A stretch of 64,000 nucleotides of DNA, from NCBI GenBank assembly GCA_030068145.1, contig JAPJBO010000587.1, positions 80,609-144,608 of the forward strand. Reading direction: 5' to 3'. The notes under the pieces are model-generated. The model was given only the letters and a program-made list of their open reading frames with translations, had not been told where the DNA came from and did no database searches. A program made the translations under genes and the position numbers. Positions 42,230-51,662 of the stretch are shown piece by piece. The DNA is from Diplonema papillatum. Lineage: Eukaryota; Euglenozoa; Diplonemea; Diplonemida; Diplonemidae. The first letter of the stretch is position 1. Each line of letters opens with the position of its first letter.

Positions 42230-43029
42230 TCGTATCCACCACTCCTTGCATCTGCTGCGCCAATTTGAAAAGATGACACTGAGTGAAACATTCTTCTCGA
42301 GCTCGATGCACACGAAAGAAGCCACCCCGAGAAGTGTGCCATTGTGACGATGACAACACCGAGCCGGGAGATCGTATGGTGGACGCGATTATCCTCGCAG
42401 ACGAGGAGAAGCGTCGTTGCACTACCCATTGATCTCATCATTCCGATGAACGAAGGCTTTCATTCTTTTTCTTAGTTCACCGAAATCGCATCTTGCCTGC
42501 AACGCAGAGAATGCCTCGGAGTGAACAAGAAGAGAAAGCACCTTTCCGTGCGCTCTCAAGGGGCGCCTTCCCTCTGGTCTCACGTTGACGTGGGCAACTA
42601 GCAAATTTGCATTTTTCCACTTTCTCTCTCTTTTTTTTTATTTTATTCATCCTCCGCTGTATCTTTCACTTTGTCTCTTTGGTTTGTCCGCCGCCCGAAC
42701 TGCATCGGCGCCTGACCAACCCTCTGAAGTCCGGTGATGCCACGCCAAACGGGGCAACGAGCTGGACTCAGAGTACATTCAGGTCGCCGGTTGGTTTGCT
42801 GGAGTGGCTTTTCTTTTACTTGTTTCCGAAGTTCGCTGGAACTGTTTGTTTTCGCCGGTTATCCCCCTCGACTGTGACGGTGTCTGCAGGCGTGTTGCCA
42901 ATCAGAAACGCATCCAGAACCGGAAAACGGGAACAAGATGACATGAACATGTCTTTCGGTGTTGCAGGAGAGTAGAACGAAAGCGGCACCAGGGATTGAG
43001 CCAGTCCAGCTGGGGTACTTTCATAGTTA
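42230..43029. other. 3' flank of BiP-1
   Basis: No gene is visible. The first ~200 bases have counterparts after BiP-3 (GTGTTTCATTGTGACGATGA against CCATTGTGACGATGACAACA), so the duplicated unit extends past the stop codon. Confidence 0.45.
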
Positions 43030-44010
43030 AGGCTAGAATGCAGATTTCAGAAAGTCTGTAGCGGTGGCCTGCATTAGTCACTAGGGGACTACCACCTCTT
43101 CGATCGCACCGTGTCGTGCTTCTGGCGTTTGCACTCATTCGAATCATCGTCTTCGCGGTCGCTTCGCGTCCCCTTCTGCATGCTTCTGCGGTCCCTGCCT
43201 TCGCTTTCACGCACGGCGCTGAACACTTCTTCTTCTGTTCTTCCGTTGGGTCGTCATCCCTTATTTTGCTGCGACGCCGATGCCTTCCTTAGGTGTCGGC
43301 GGAGCCGGGCCGGCGCCCGCCCGTTCGCGTTCCGGAGTGGAGTTTGCTGCGGCTTCGTGTGTTCTCCTTGAAGCGTGGTTGGCCTCTGCAGCTGTGGTCG
43401 CTGCCGGTCTCCCCACTTTGCGTCCTGGGAGGCGCTGGTCCCCGCTGACCCTTCGGTTCAGCTCCAGGTGTGGCAGGCGCTAGCGAATCCTCGCGTTTCC
43501 TGCGACCGTGATCGTTTGATGCTGAAATGCAGAGTATCTGCAGCGGTGGCCTGCGTTAGTCACTGGGCGACTGCCTCCTCGATCGTCCCGTGTCGTGCTT
43601 CTCTGGCGCTTGCTCTCATTCGAATTGTCGTCTTCGCGCGGTCGCTTTTGCGTCCTTTCCCTTTTTCGTCGGTGGCGTGCTTCTCCGATCCCTGCCTTCG
43701 CTTTCACGGGTGGCGCTGACACTTCTTTTCCTGTTGGGGGCTCGTCGTCCCTCGTGTTCGTTTCGCTGGCGCTGATGCCTACCTTGTTGGTGACGGTGTC
43801 ATTGGCAGGGGGCCGGCGCCCCGTTCGCGTTCCGGAGTGTAGTTTTCTGCATCTTCGTGTGTTCTCCTCGAAGGCGTGGTTGGCCTCTCTGCACTGAGGT
43901 CGCTGCCGGTCTCTTCACGTGGTGGCGATGGCCCCCCCTGACCCTTCGATTCAGCTCCGGGTGCGGCAGGCGCTGGCGAAGCCTCGCGTTTCCTGCGGCG
44001 CTGATGCTCG
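43030..44010. repeat. Tandem duplication of a ~487-bp unit
   Basis: Units start at ~43036 and ~43523 (GCAGCGGTGGCCTGC.TTAG, GTCCCGTGTCGTGCTTC, GTCTTCGCG.GGTCGCTT, GTTCGCGTTCCGGAGTG, CTGACCCTTCGGTTCAGCTC, GAATCCTCGCGTTTCCTGCG). The minus strand gives broken Arg/Ser-rich readings such as SNESKRQRSTTRDDRGGSRP. At the far end each unit reads QETRGFASAC on the minus strand, joining it to the Cys/His reading at 43951-44427. Confidence 0.8.
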
Positions 44011-44427
44011 CTTCGTTGCAGTACTTGGTTTTGGTGGGCCTTGTTTGCAGCACTGGCCAGGCCGTCGGTTGCGCAGGTCTGGTATCCCGCTGCAGTTCTC
44101 GCGAGTCGTCAGCAGGTCATGGTTCAGGCATTCGTGGTGCGACCCCCTGCAGATCGTCATCGGGTGCTTCTCGCAGAATATTTTACGGCCAGCCCGTCCC
44201 CACTCTCGTGGCGGGCTTCGCAGCACCGCCACTGTTTTCCTGCTCCGTTTGCAGGTGCACTTCACCTTCTGGTACACTTTGCACACCCTCTCGCCCCTGT
44301 TTGTGAGCCGAGGCCCACCGTCGGCTACACACGGGCCTCCCTCGGAGATCGGTTCCAGCCTGCTGGTGCAATCGTCGTCCAAGGCGTTCAAGGGTAACCC
44401 TTCCTTCAAAAGGAGACGACTCCACAT
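43951..44427 (-). pseudogene. Cys/His-rich reading frame (158 codons), relative of 45800-46090
   Basis: From an ATG at 44427 the minus strand is open for 158 codons: RLTNRGERVCKVYQKVKC, TCKRSRKTVAV, REWGRAGRKIFCEKHPMTIC, HHECLNHDLLTTRENCSG and PGQCCKQGPPK. Spacing of Cys and His suggests a zinc-binding module, faintly like the C-terminal cysteine modules of piggyBac transposases. The segment at 46090-45800 aligns with it (CKR..K.VA, KFC..H.M..C, CL......TCE.CS). Its downstream end runs into the 487-bp tandem repeats, so it is likely a fragment of a repeated gene or transposon rather than a complete host gene. Confidence 0.45.
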
Positions 44428-44637
44428 GGTGAACAGGATCGTCAATGTGTCACCACTGCAGATCTCTGCATTCGGGTTGCGTAATGTTGACGCATTCCCT
44501 TTCGGCAATGAAGCTCGTCAGTGGCAGCTTTGAGGCCAGCAATTCCACCTTGCCTTACGACCGACTGACCCATGGCGTTCCGCTCCCTTCTTCCGTCATG
44601 CCTCGCCACTGAACCCGTGCAGTAGTTTTTAGATTAG

Positions 44638-44840
44638 AATGCAAACAATCTGTGGCGATCATCTGCCGGCGTCGCGTTTATCTCTTCGCACGTGATGTCA
44701 TGATTTCGCCTCTTCAGCTCGTGATGATCGGCGCGCTCAGGCGCGCTTGGTGCTTCGCTTCTCCTTCGACTGCTCGTCCAGCTTCATCGGTTGCGCGTCG
44801 GCAGCTGTTTCTTACGGCGCCTGGGCGATGGCCGTGTCGT
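44638..44840. repeat. Dispersed repeat shared with 17461-17690
   Basis: GAATGCAAACAATCTGTGGC, TTTATCTCTTCGCACGTGAT, GCGCTCAGGCGCGCTTGGTG and GGCGCCTGGGCGATGG. Lacks the hairpin arm of the 17461 copy. Confidence 0.75.
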
Positions 44841-45047
44841 TATTCATGTAACCGCCGACGTTAACATCGTCGCTTCTTCGTCTTTGCTCCCGAGACCGAA
44901 TTCCGTACTTCTGCGTGCTTTTTCACCTCGTCTCCGGAAAAGAACCAGCCCACGTTGGCGCTCTTCACTTTTTGCGGCGGGGAACGCCTCTGCCGCAGGG
45001 CTTAGCAGCTCCAGTTTCCGCTTCTCCATATCGTGGATCCGGCCCTC

Positions 45048-45815
45048 TCGCCACCGCCGCACGATGGTACCCCTTCCAACAGGTTGGCCTCCGACTTCCC
45101 GATCCGGACCTCACCACCGCCGCACGATGGTACCCCTTCCAACAGGTTGGCCTCCGACTTCCCGATCCGGACCTCACCACCGCCGCACGATGGTACCCCT
45201 TCCAACAGGTTGGCCTCCGACTTCCCGATCCGGACCTCACCACCGCCGCACGATGGTACCCCTTCCAACAGGTTGGCCTCCGACTTCCCGATCCGGACCT
45301 CACCACCGCCGCACGATGGTACCCCTTCCAACAGGTTGGCCTCCGACTTCCCGATCCGGACCTCACCACCGCCGCACGATGGTACCCCTTCCAACAGGTT
45401 GGCCTCCGACTTCCCGATCCGGACCTCACCACCGCCGCACGATGGTACCCCTTCCAACAGGTTGGCCTCCGACTTCCCGATCCGGACCTCACCACCGCCG
45501 CACGATGGTACCCCTTCCAACAGGTTGGCCTCCGACTTCCCGATCCGGACCTCACCACCGCCGCACGATGGTACCCCTTCCAACAGGTTGGCCTCCGACT
45601 TCCCGATCCGGACCTCACCACCGCCGCACGATGGTACCCCTTCCAACAGGTTGGCCTCCGACTTCCCGATCCGGACCAACAGGTTGGCCTCCGACTTCCC
45701 GATCCGGACCTCACCACCGCCGCACGATGGTACCCCTTCCAACAGGTTGGCCTCCGACTTCCCGATCCGGACCTCACCACCGCCGCACGATGGTGCACCT
45801 TCCGACAGGTTGGGC
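45048..45815. repeat. 63-bp tandem satellite, 12 units
   Basis: CACCACCGCCGCACGATGGT, ACCCCTTCCAACAGGTTGGC and CTCCGACTTCCCGATCCGGA make an exact 63-bp unit. ACGATGG anchors fall at 45061, 45124 and every 63 bases to 45628, then 45724 and 45787; a 33-bp partial unit is inserted after the tenth. Units are essentially identical, so the expansion is recent. As 63 is 21 codons, five of the frames stay open (three plus, two minus); the minus frame [20 protein letters not shown] is fused to the Cys/His segment upstream of it. Confidence 0.97.
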
Positions 45816-46090
45816 CTCCGGCTCCGCGAGTCCGCGTGTCGACTGCAGTGCTCGCACGTTGGCATGCCTTGGTCGAGACACCGGTGTTGACTGTTGCGGC
45901 GTCGCTCTGGCGTCGTGTTGCACGTCGCGCATTGCGCCATGCGGTGTTGCGTGCAGAATTTTGCTGCGAGACCATCATCTTCCCTGTGATGGGTCTCACA
46001 GCACCAAGCCACCGACTTACCCCGGCGTTTGCAGACGCTTTAACCTTTTGGTGCACACTCGCACAGCAGCAGCTAGCCATGAAAACAAAC
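45800..46090 (-). pseudogene. Cys/His-rich fragment head-to-head with BiP-2
   Basis: On the minus strand this reads [53 protein letters not shown] and then enters the 63-bp satellite as a 21-residue repeat, ending WRSGNWSC near 45002. It aligns with 44427-43951 (VHQKVK, CKR..K.VA, KFC..H.M..C). It has no in-frame ATG, and the part matching VYQKVK is in another frame, so it is treated as a broken copy of the same family. Its 5' edge is within ~80 bases of the BiP-2 start. Confidence 0.45.
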
Positions 46091-46165
46091 AACAGGTTTA
46101 AGAATCCTACCCGTTATCAAGAAAAGAAGAAAAAAAAAAAAGAAAGAGAGAGGCCTCTGCTTGCA
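46091..46165 (+). promoter_or_regulatory. BiP-2 5' leader with conserved splice-acceptor-like site
   Basis: AACAACAG|GTTTAAGAATCCTACC (AG at 46094-46095) is matched in BiP-3 (AAAACCAG|GTTCAAGAATCCTACC, AG 56609-56610) and BiP-4 (AACAACAG|GTTCAATAATCCTACC, AG 62428-62429), in each case 45-75 bases upstream of the ATG. Upstream flanks are unrelated, so the shared text begins at or just before this AG. A spliced-leader addition site is the simplest reading. Confidence 0.55.
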
Positions 46166-48731
46166 ATGATGCGAGCCAGCCTGTGTGTGTGCCTTGCTGC
46201 ACTAGCCATGACTGCGCGTGCAGACGAAGAAGGCGGCGGCAGAAAGGTTGAAGGCCCCGTGATTGGTATCGACTTGGGTACCACGTACTCTGTGGTCGGC
46301 GTGTGGCAGAACGGACAAGTCGAGATCATCGCCAACGAGATGGGTAACCGTATCACGCCGTCTGTTGTTGCGTTCACTGAGACGGAGCGACTGATCGGCG
46401 ACGGTGCTAAGAACCAAATGACGCAGAACCCCGAGAACACCGTCTACACCATCAAGCGTCTCATCGGCCGCAAGTACACTGACAAGGTATGTGCTTCGAA
46501 CCCCTTATCCTTTACTGCTTTCAGTTGAGTTGTTCGGTCGTACCTGAAGCAGCGCCCTCGAAGCGAATTGACACGGATCAGTATTGAGGTTCCTGGAAGC
46601 TTCAGAGACGGTTCCAAAAACTATTGTATCGCCCGTTCCTCTGTCTTCCGCTCTCCATAGTCGGATTATTGAAACGGCTTCTCTTGCAACACAGTCCGTC
46701 CAAAGTGACAAGAAGCTGCTGTCGTACAACATTGTGTCTGGTCCGGACAGCAAGCCTTTGGTTCAAGTGATGTACAAAGGCGAGAAGAAGACGTACACCT
46801 CTGAGGAAGTGTCAGCGATGGTGCTCGGGAAGATGAAGGACATCGCCGAAGAGTTCCTGGGCAAGAACGTGAAGAACGCCGTGGTGACGGTGCCTGCGTA
46901 CTTCAACGACGCTCAGCGTCAGTCGACTAAGGATGCCGGCACGATCTCTGGATTGAACGTGGTGCGTATCATCAACGAGCCGACGGCGGCTGCCATCGCT
47001 TACGGACTTGACAAGAAGGCCCAAGGCGAGAAGAACATCTTGGTGTTCGACTTGGGTGGTGGTACGTTCGATGTCTCGCTTCTGCAGATCGACGACGGGT
47101 TCTTCGAGGTTGTTGCCACCAACGGTGACACGCACTTGGGTGGTGAGGACTTCGACAACAGAATGGTATGCTCACTGCCTGTAATGTTTAGACAGAACAC
47201 TGCCTCCAACGGGGGAGTCGTATAGTATCAGCTTTTATGCGCCCCATGTATCAATAGTTGATCCTGGCAACGTGTGCTACGCAAGGTCAAGGGTGTAACT
47301 TTGGGAAGCTAGGGGTTCCCCCCCTTCACGGGGTAGTAGTGAGGCGACCGAAAATTCTCTCTCTCTTTCGGAAAAGGACTTTCCGTATTTGTTTCTGTGC
47401 TATTGCGGTCACACGTTCTGGTAGCTATTGATTGCATTGCATTGGACGAGATGCTGGCTGTTACTCGCTGATTGACGGTCATGTGCTGAGACTGCTGAGT
47501 GCATTGGCTGAATATGACTTTGCTACACAACAACACACAGGTGAAGCACTTCCTGGGAGTGATCCAGAAGAAGCACAACAAGGACCTTTCGAAGAACCTG
47601 CGCGCCTTGGCACGATTGAGGAAGGCTTGCGAAACGGCGAAGCGTCAGTTGTCGTCGCAGCCGGAGGCTCGTGTGGAAGTTGAAGGTCTTGACGAAGGGC
47701 TGGACTTCTCGGAGAAGATCATGCGAGCAAAGTTCGAGGAGCTGAACATGGACCTGTTCAAGGGAACGCTGAACCCTGTGAAGGCTGTGCTGGACGACGC
47801 AAAGCTGAAGAAGTCGGAGATTGACGAGATTGTGTTGGTGGGCGGGTCGACTCGGATCCCGAAGATCCAGAACCTGATCAAGGACTTCTTCAACGGGAAG
47901 GAGCCGAACAAGGGAATCAACCCTGACGAGTCTGTGGCGTACGGTGCGGCAGTGCAGGGAGCGGTGCTGAGCGGGGAGAGCGAGCTTCAGAACAAGGTGC
48001 TGCTGGTGGACGTGATCCCGCTGTCGATGGGGATTGAGACTGTGGGAGGAGTGATGACGAAGCTGATCGACCGAAACACGCCGATCCCGACGAAGAAGGC
48101 ACAGGTGTTCTCGACGCACCAAGACAACCAGCCGGGAGTGAACATCCAGGTGTTTGAGGGAGAACGTGCGATGACGAAGGACAACCGTCTGCTGGGACGG
48201 TTCGAACTGTCGGGAATCCCGCCGGCGCCGAGAGGTGTGCCGCAGATCGAAGTGTCGTTCGACGTGGACGAGAACGGGATCTTGTTGGTGGGAGCGGAGG
48301 ACAAGGCGTCTGGCACCAAAGAATCGATCACGATCACGAACGACAAGGGCAGGCTGAGCGAGGAGGAGATCGAGCGAATGGTGCGTGAGGCGGAGGAGTT
48401 CGAAGAGGACGACAAGAAGCTGAAGGAGAAGGTCGACGCGAAGAACAGCCTCGAGTCGACGGCGTACAGCCTGAAGAACCAGATCAACGACGACGACAAG
48501 CTCGGTGGCAAACTCGACGACGACGACAAGACGGCGGTCGAAGAAGCTGTCAAGGAGACGTTGGACTGGCTTGACGAGAACCCGTCGGCTGACAAGGAGG
48601 AGTACGACGAGCAGCTTCAGAAGCTTCAGTCCGTCACCAACCCTATCATCTCCAAGGTCTACCAGCAGGCCGGCGCCGGCGGTGGCGGCGACGACGCCGA
48701 GGCAGGCGGTGAAGACGAGGACGAGCTCTGA
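46166..48731 (+). CDS. BiP: BiP-2, ER-lumenal HSP70 chaperone (three exons)
   Basis: Exons 46166-46486, 46695-47165 and 47541-48731 join to 660 residues, introns GT-AG of 208 and 375 bp, the most compact copy. Signal peptide [19 protein letters not shown], then the same domains as BiP-1. Protein changes against BiP-1 include Leu2 to Met, Tyr7 to Cys, KGSGNKES to KASGTKES in the substrate domain, and a [11 protein letters not shown] tail; the -DEDEL end is kept. Exon 2 is the same as BiP-1 as far as I can compare, and intron 2 differs at about seven positions of 375. Intron 1 is the short ancestral form, with no inserted repeats. A long plus frame from the 63-bp satellite runs into exon 1 in phase, but it has no ATG start and is not considered part of the protein. 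Confidence 0.96.
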
Positions 48732-49499
48732 TCTCACTGCGCCCCGTCTCCCACACTCTGCCCCTAGCTGCTCCTCTCATTTCTCGGAAGCCCGCCTTTC
48801 CGCAGCAAGTGGAGAATTGAGGCTTTTCAATCTCGCCCGTCAGGCGAGCATGTGTTACCGCAGCAACTTGCTCAAGAGCATGAATAAATGGATGGCGGAA
48901 GCGCTGGGGGGCGAGCAGTAAACGTCTAACTTAGTGAGGGGAGGGTGGGAACGAAGTGTGTCATCCTGACAATGGCATCACTTCGGGAACCCCTCCCTGG
49001 CACCACTGCGGCGGCGCTTCTGCTGTGTTTCCCGCGCTGTACCCCTTCGCACTCTAGTGCGCCTGTTTTTTTTTGCTCTTGATTCGACGCTTGCGCTTGT
49101 TTCTTTTTTTCTTTCTCTCTCTCTCTCACTCTTTTTTCTTCAGCACCCCAAAAGAATTCCTGCGCGTTTGTTGTAGGCAGAATTGCTTGTTATTGGGCCG
49201 CGTTTCTTTTGGGTTACCGTTTTTAAGCAATCCCCCCCTCCTCTTCTACTCGTTCGGGCTCATTCCGCGCGTTCAAAGCGTCGGGCATGAGCAAGGTGTT
49301 ACGACACCTTGTGTGTCGTTTTTCTTTTTTTTCCCCCTTTCACTTCGTCTTTTCTCTTCTTGATTAGCTTAATCGTGCTCAGAACTAGGTGTTCCGAAAT
49401 GCTACTTCTTCTCGTTTCTTGATGATGAAACTTCTGTGATTTGTAGCAGGTCCAGTAGTGGGACAGATTGACTGGTCCAAATTTTGGGTCCAAATTTTG
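48732..49499. other. 3' flank of BiP-2
   Basis: No gene is visible. CATGAATAAATGGATGGCGG near 48880 contains AATAAA. 49066-49145 is pyrimidine-rich. Flank sequence differs from those of BiP-1 and BiP-3. Confidence 0.4.
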
Positions 49500-49812
49500 G
49501 GTCCAACATTTGGTTCCAAATTCTAGGTCCAAACTTTGGCCAGGTGTCGTCCTCAGAGTCATCGTGGGGCAAAAAGCTCTCAACATTTGGTTCCAAATTC
49601 TAGGTCCAAACTTTGGCCAGGTGTCGGCCTCAGAGTCATCGTGGGGCAAAAAGCTCTCAACATTTGGTTCCAAATTCTAGGTCCAAACTTTGGCCAGGTG
49701 TCGTCCTCAGAGTCATCGTGGGGCAAAAAGCTCTCAACATTTGGTTCCAAATTCTAGGTCCAAACTTTGGCCAGGTGTCGGCCTCAGAGTCATCGTGGGG
49801 CAAAAAGCTCTT
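49500..49812. repeat. 77-bp tandem repeat, four units
   Basis: TTTGGTTCCAAATTCTAGGT, CCAAACTTTGGCCAGGTGTC, TCCTCAGAGTCATCGTGGGG and CAAAAAGCTCTCAACA recur with anchors at 49538, 49615, 49692 and 49769. Two sub-types alternate (GTCGTCCTC and GTCGGCCTC), suggesting a 154-bp higher-order unit. Confidence 0.93.
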
Positions 49813-49841
49813 TGTTCACCTCACACCGCTGCTGAGTCGGC

Positions 49842-50240
49842 AGGCACTCAGGTTCCGTGATGATGTTCCGCGTTATGGTTTAAATGAGTGTGCAAAAAAA
49901 CACGGCGCGGAGAGTATCTGTTGCTGTGTGCAGCACACAACCGTGCCAAGCACGTTCCTTGCAATCTCCACCCCTCTTCCGGTCACGGTTGCAGAGGCAG
50001 GAGATGTACGGGTGCTGTGTTCAGCACACAACCGTTACCAGCACGGTTCTTGCAATCCCCACCGCTCTTCATGAATCGGGCGCAGAAACCAGAAATGTAC
50101 CGGTGCTGTGTTGAGCACTCGACAATTCCCAGCACGTTTCTGGCAATCCCCCCCTCAGTTCACGGGCGCAAAAGACAAGAAACGTACCAATGTTGAGCAC
50201 CCAACCATTTTCATCCAGCACGTTTCTGGCAATCCACACT
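49842..50240 (+). repeat. CCGTGGCTTAAAGG family member followed by repeated 3' tails
   Basis: A diverged unit (GGCAGGCACTCAGGTTCCGT ... CAAGCACGTTCCTTGCAATC, 49842-49970) is followed by three tail-only copies (GTTGAGCAC..AAC....CCAGCACGTTTCTGGCAATC) near 50020, 50110 and 50195. The last leads into CTCTCTTTTCAGGTCACGGG, the 5' leader of the zinc-finger gene copies. Confidence 0.75.
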
Positions 50241-50295
50241 CTCTTTTCAGGTCACGGGCGCAGCGGGGCAAACAAGGAACGGGGACTCGAAGGGT

Positions 50296-50492
50296 ATGGC
50301 GGCCGCCATGAAGTCGCTGTTCGACACGAAGCACCCGGGCGACCAGTGCACAAACTGCGGGCACGTCGTCGTGCGCACCCCGCTGAAAGCGTGCATGGCC
50401 GCGCTGAAGCAGCCGTGCGAGCCCTGCGGGTGGCGGGCGGGCGGGGCAAACAAACAACGGGGAATGGCGGCCGCCATGAAGTCTCTGTTCTC
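50296..50492 (+). pseudogene. First truncated copy of the zinc-finger gene 5' end
   Basis: From the ATG at 50296 the frame matches residues 1-46 of the gene at 51663 (MAAAMKSLFDTKHPGDQCTN, CGHVVVRTPLKACMAALKQP, CEPCGWR), then restarts at GGANKQRGMAAAMKSLF because the leader GGGGCAAACAAACAACGGGG has been joined to GGGCGGGCGGGG. The second start is cut after CTCTGTTC by the 18S rRNA fragment. Confidence 0.85.
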
Positions 50493-50493
50493 A

Positions 50494-50526
<33 letters not shown>

Positions 50527-50872
50527 ATGCACTCCCCCCTGGACCCATAATCTTTGATTTCTCGTTCGGGGAGTGCCGTGGGAGCCAAAATGGCTTCCCT
50601 CGATCCTGAGACGGCATCGTTTACAGCAGTGGACTACGACGGTATCTGATCATGTTGGATCCCCACGCTCTCGTTCTTGATAATGAAGACATTCTTGTCG
50701 AATGCTTTCGCAGATCCTACGATCTAAGAATTTCACCTCTGACGTAGGAGTACGTACGACCCCGGCAGTCCCTATTGATCCCGCGCAACGAGGCCTTAGA
50801 CGAAACTCAAAAGAGAACCGCTAAGAACTTCGTTTTGATTATTCCTTCTCGGGTTAAGAGACCAACAAAAAG
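50493..50872 (-). rRNA. 18S rRNA fragment (~380 bp, not a functional gene)
   Basis: On the minus strand it reads TTGTTGGTCTCTTAAC, GTCAGAGGTGAAATTCTTAG, ATCAAGAACGAGAGCGTGGG, GATCAGATACCGTCGTAGTC, CACTGCTGTAAACGATGCCG, CGAGAAATCAAAGATTATGG, GGGGGGAGTGCATTCGCAAG and GCTGAAACTTAAAGGAATTG, ACGGAAT. These are consecutive universal SSU landmarks from about yeast position 850 to 1140. Both ends fall inside a copy of the zinc-finger gene, replacing ~25 bases of it (between CTGTTC and GTGCACAAACTGCGGGCA). It is probably repair filler or a captured cDNA/rDNA piece. Confidence 0.93.
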
Positions 50873-51432
50873 AGTGTGCACAAACTGCGGGCACGTCGTC
50901 GTGCGCACCAGGTGGACGCCGACGAGCTGACCGTCGTCACGCTGAGCCCGGATTTTTGCTCGGGACCGGCGAGCCATTTGAAAGGCTCGTTCGGTCCCTC
51001 ATCCCTCATCGACACCGTGATGGGTGGAGGTGATGGCAATCCCCACTCACCCGGGCGCGACAAGAAACGTGTTCAGCACACGCATGTTTGGCAATCCACA
51101 CTCTCTTTTCAGGTCACGGGCGCAGCGGGGCAAACAAACAACGGGGAACCAAAGGGGGTATGGCGGCCGCTTTGAAGTCGCTGTTCGACGCGAAGCACCG
51201 GGGCGACCAGTGCACAAACTGCGGGCACGTCGTCGTGCGCACCCCGCTGAAGGCGTGCATGGCGGCGCTGAAGCAGCCGTGCGAGCCCTGCGGGCGGCGG
51301 GCGGGCGGGGCAAACAGACAACGGGGAATGGCGGCCGCCATGAAGTCGCTGTTCGACGCGAAGCACCCGGGCGACCAGTGCACAAACTGCGGGCACGTCG
51401 TCGTGCGCACCAGGCGGACGCCGACGAGCTGA
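50873..51432 (+). pseudogene. Second and third truncated 5' copies of the zinc-finger gene
   Basis: 50875-51020 carries GTGCACAAACTGCGGGCACG joined to GTGGACGCCGACGAGCTGAC and on to CATCGACACCG, an internal deletion of the gene, then a new upstream flank. From the ATG at 51160 a 90-codon frame reads residues 1-46 (DAKHRGDQ), restarts at GMAAAMKSLF and stops at VVRTRRTPTS. A third deleted segment (51398-51535) again runs to CATCGACACCG. Each block repeats leader, exon start and deleted middle, so they are unequal-crossover or break-repair products. Confidence 0.8.
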
Positions 51433-51662
51433 CCGTCGTCACGCTGAGCCCGGATTTTTGCTCGGGACCGGCGAGCCATTTGAAAGGCTCGTTCGGTCCC
51501 TCATCCCTCATCGACACCGTGATGGGTGCGGAGGTGATGGCAATCCCCACTCACCCGGGCGCGACAAGAAAGTTGAGCACACGCATGTTACTGGCAATCC
51601 ACACTCTCTTTTCAGGTCACGGGCGCAGCGGGGCAAACAAACAACGGGGAACCAAAGGGGGT

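Noticed and set aside
41021-42325. 434-codon minus-strand frame opposite BiP-1 exon 3 (and equivalents in the other copies)
   Set aside because: It is the shadow of codon bias in BiP; Leu/Arg/Val-rich, no domain, and it recurs wherever exon 3 occurs.
44791-46528. Very long open plus-strand frames (436, 537 and 285 codons) over the 63-bp satellite, one running in phase into BiP-2 exon 1
   Set aside because: They are open because the unit is 63 bp. The longest starts at GTG rather than ATG and lacks any domain; BiP has its own ATG and signal peptide.
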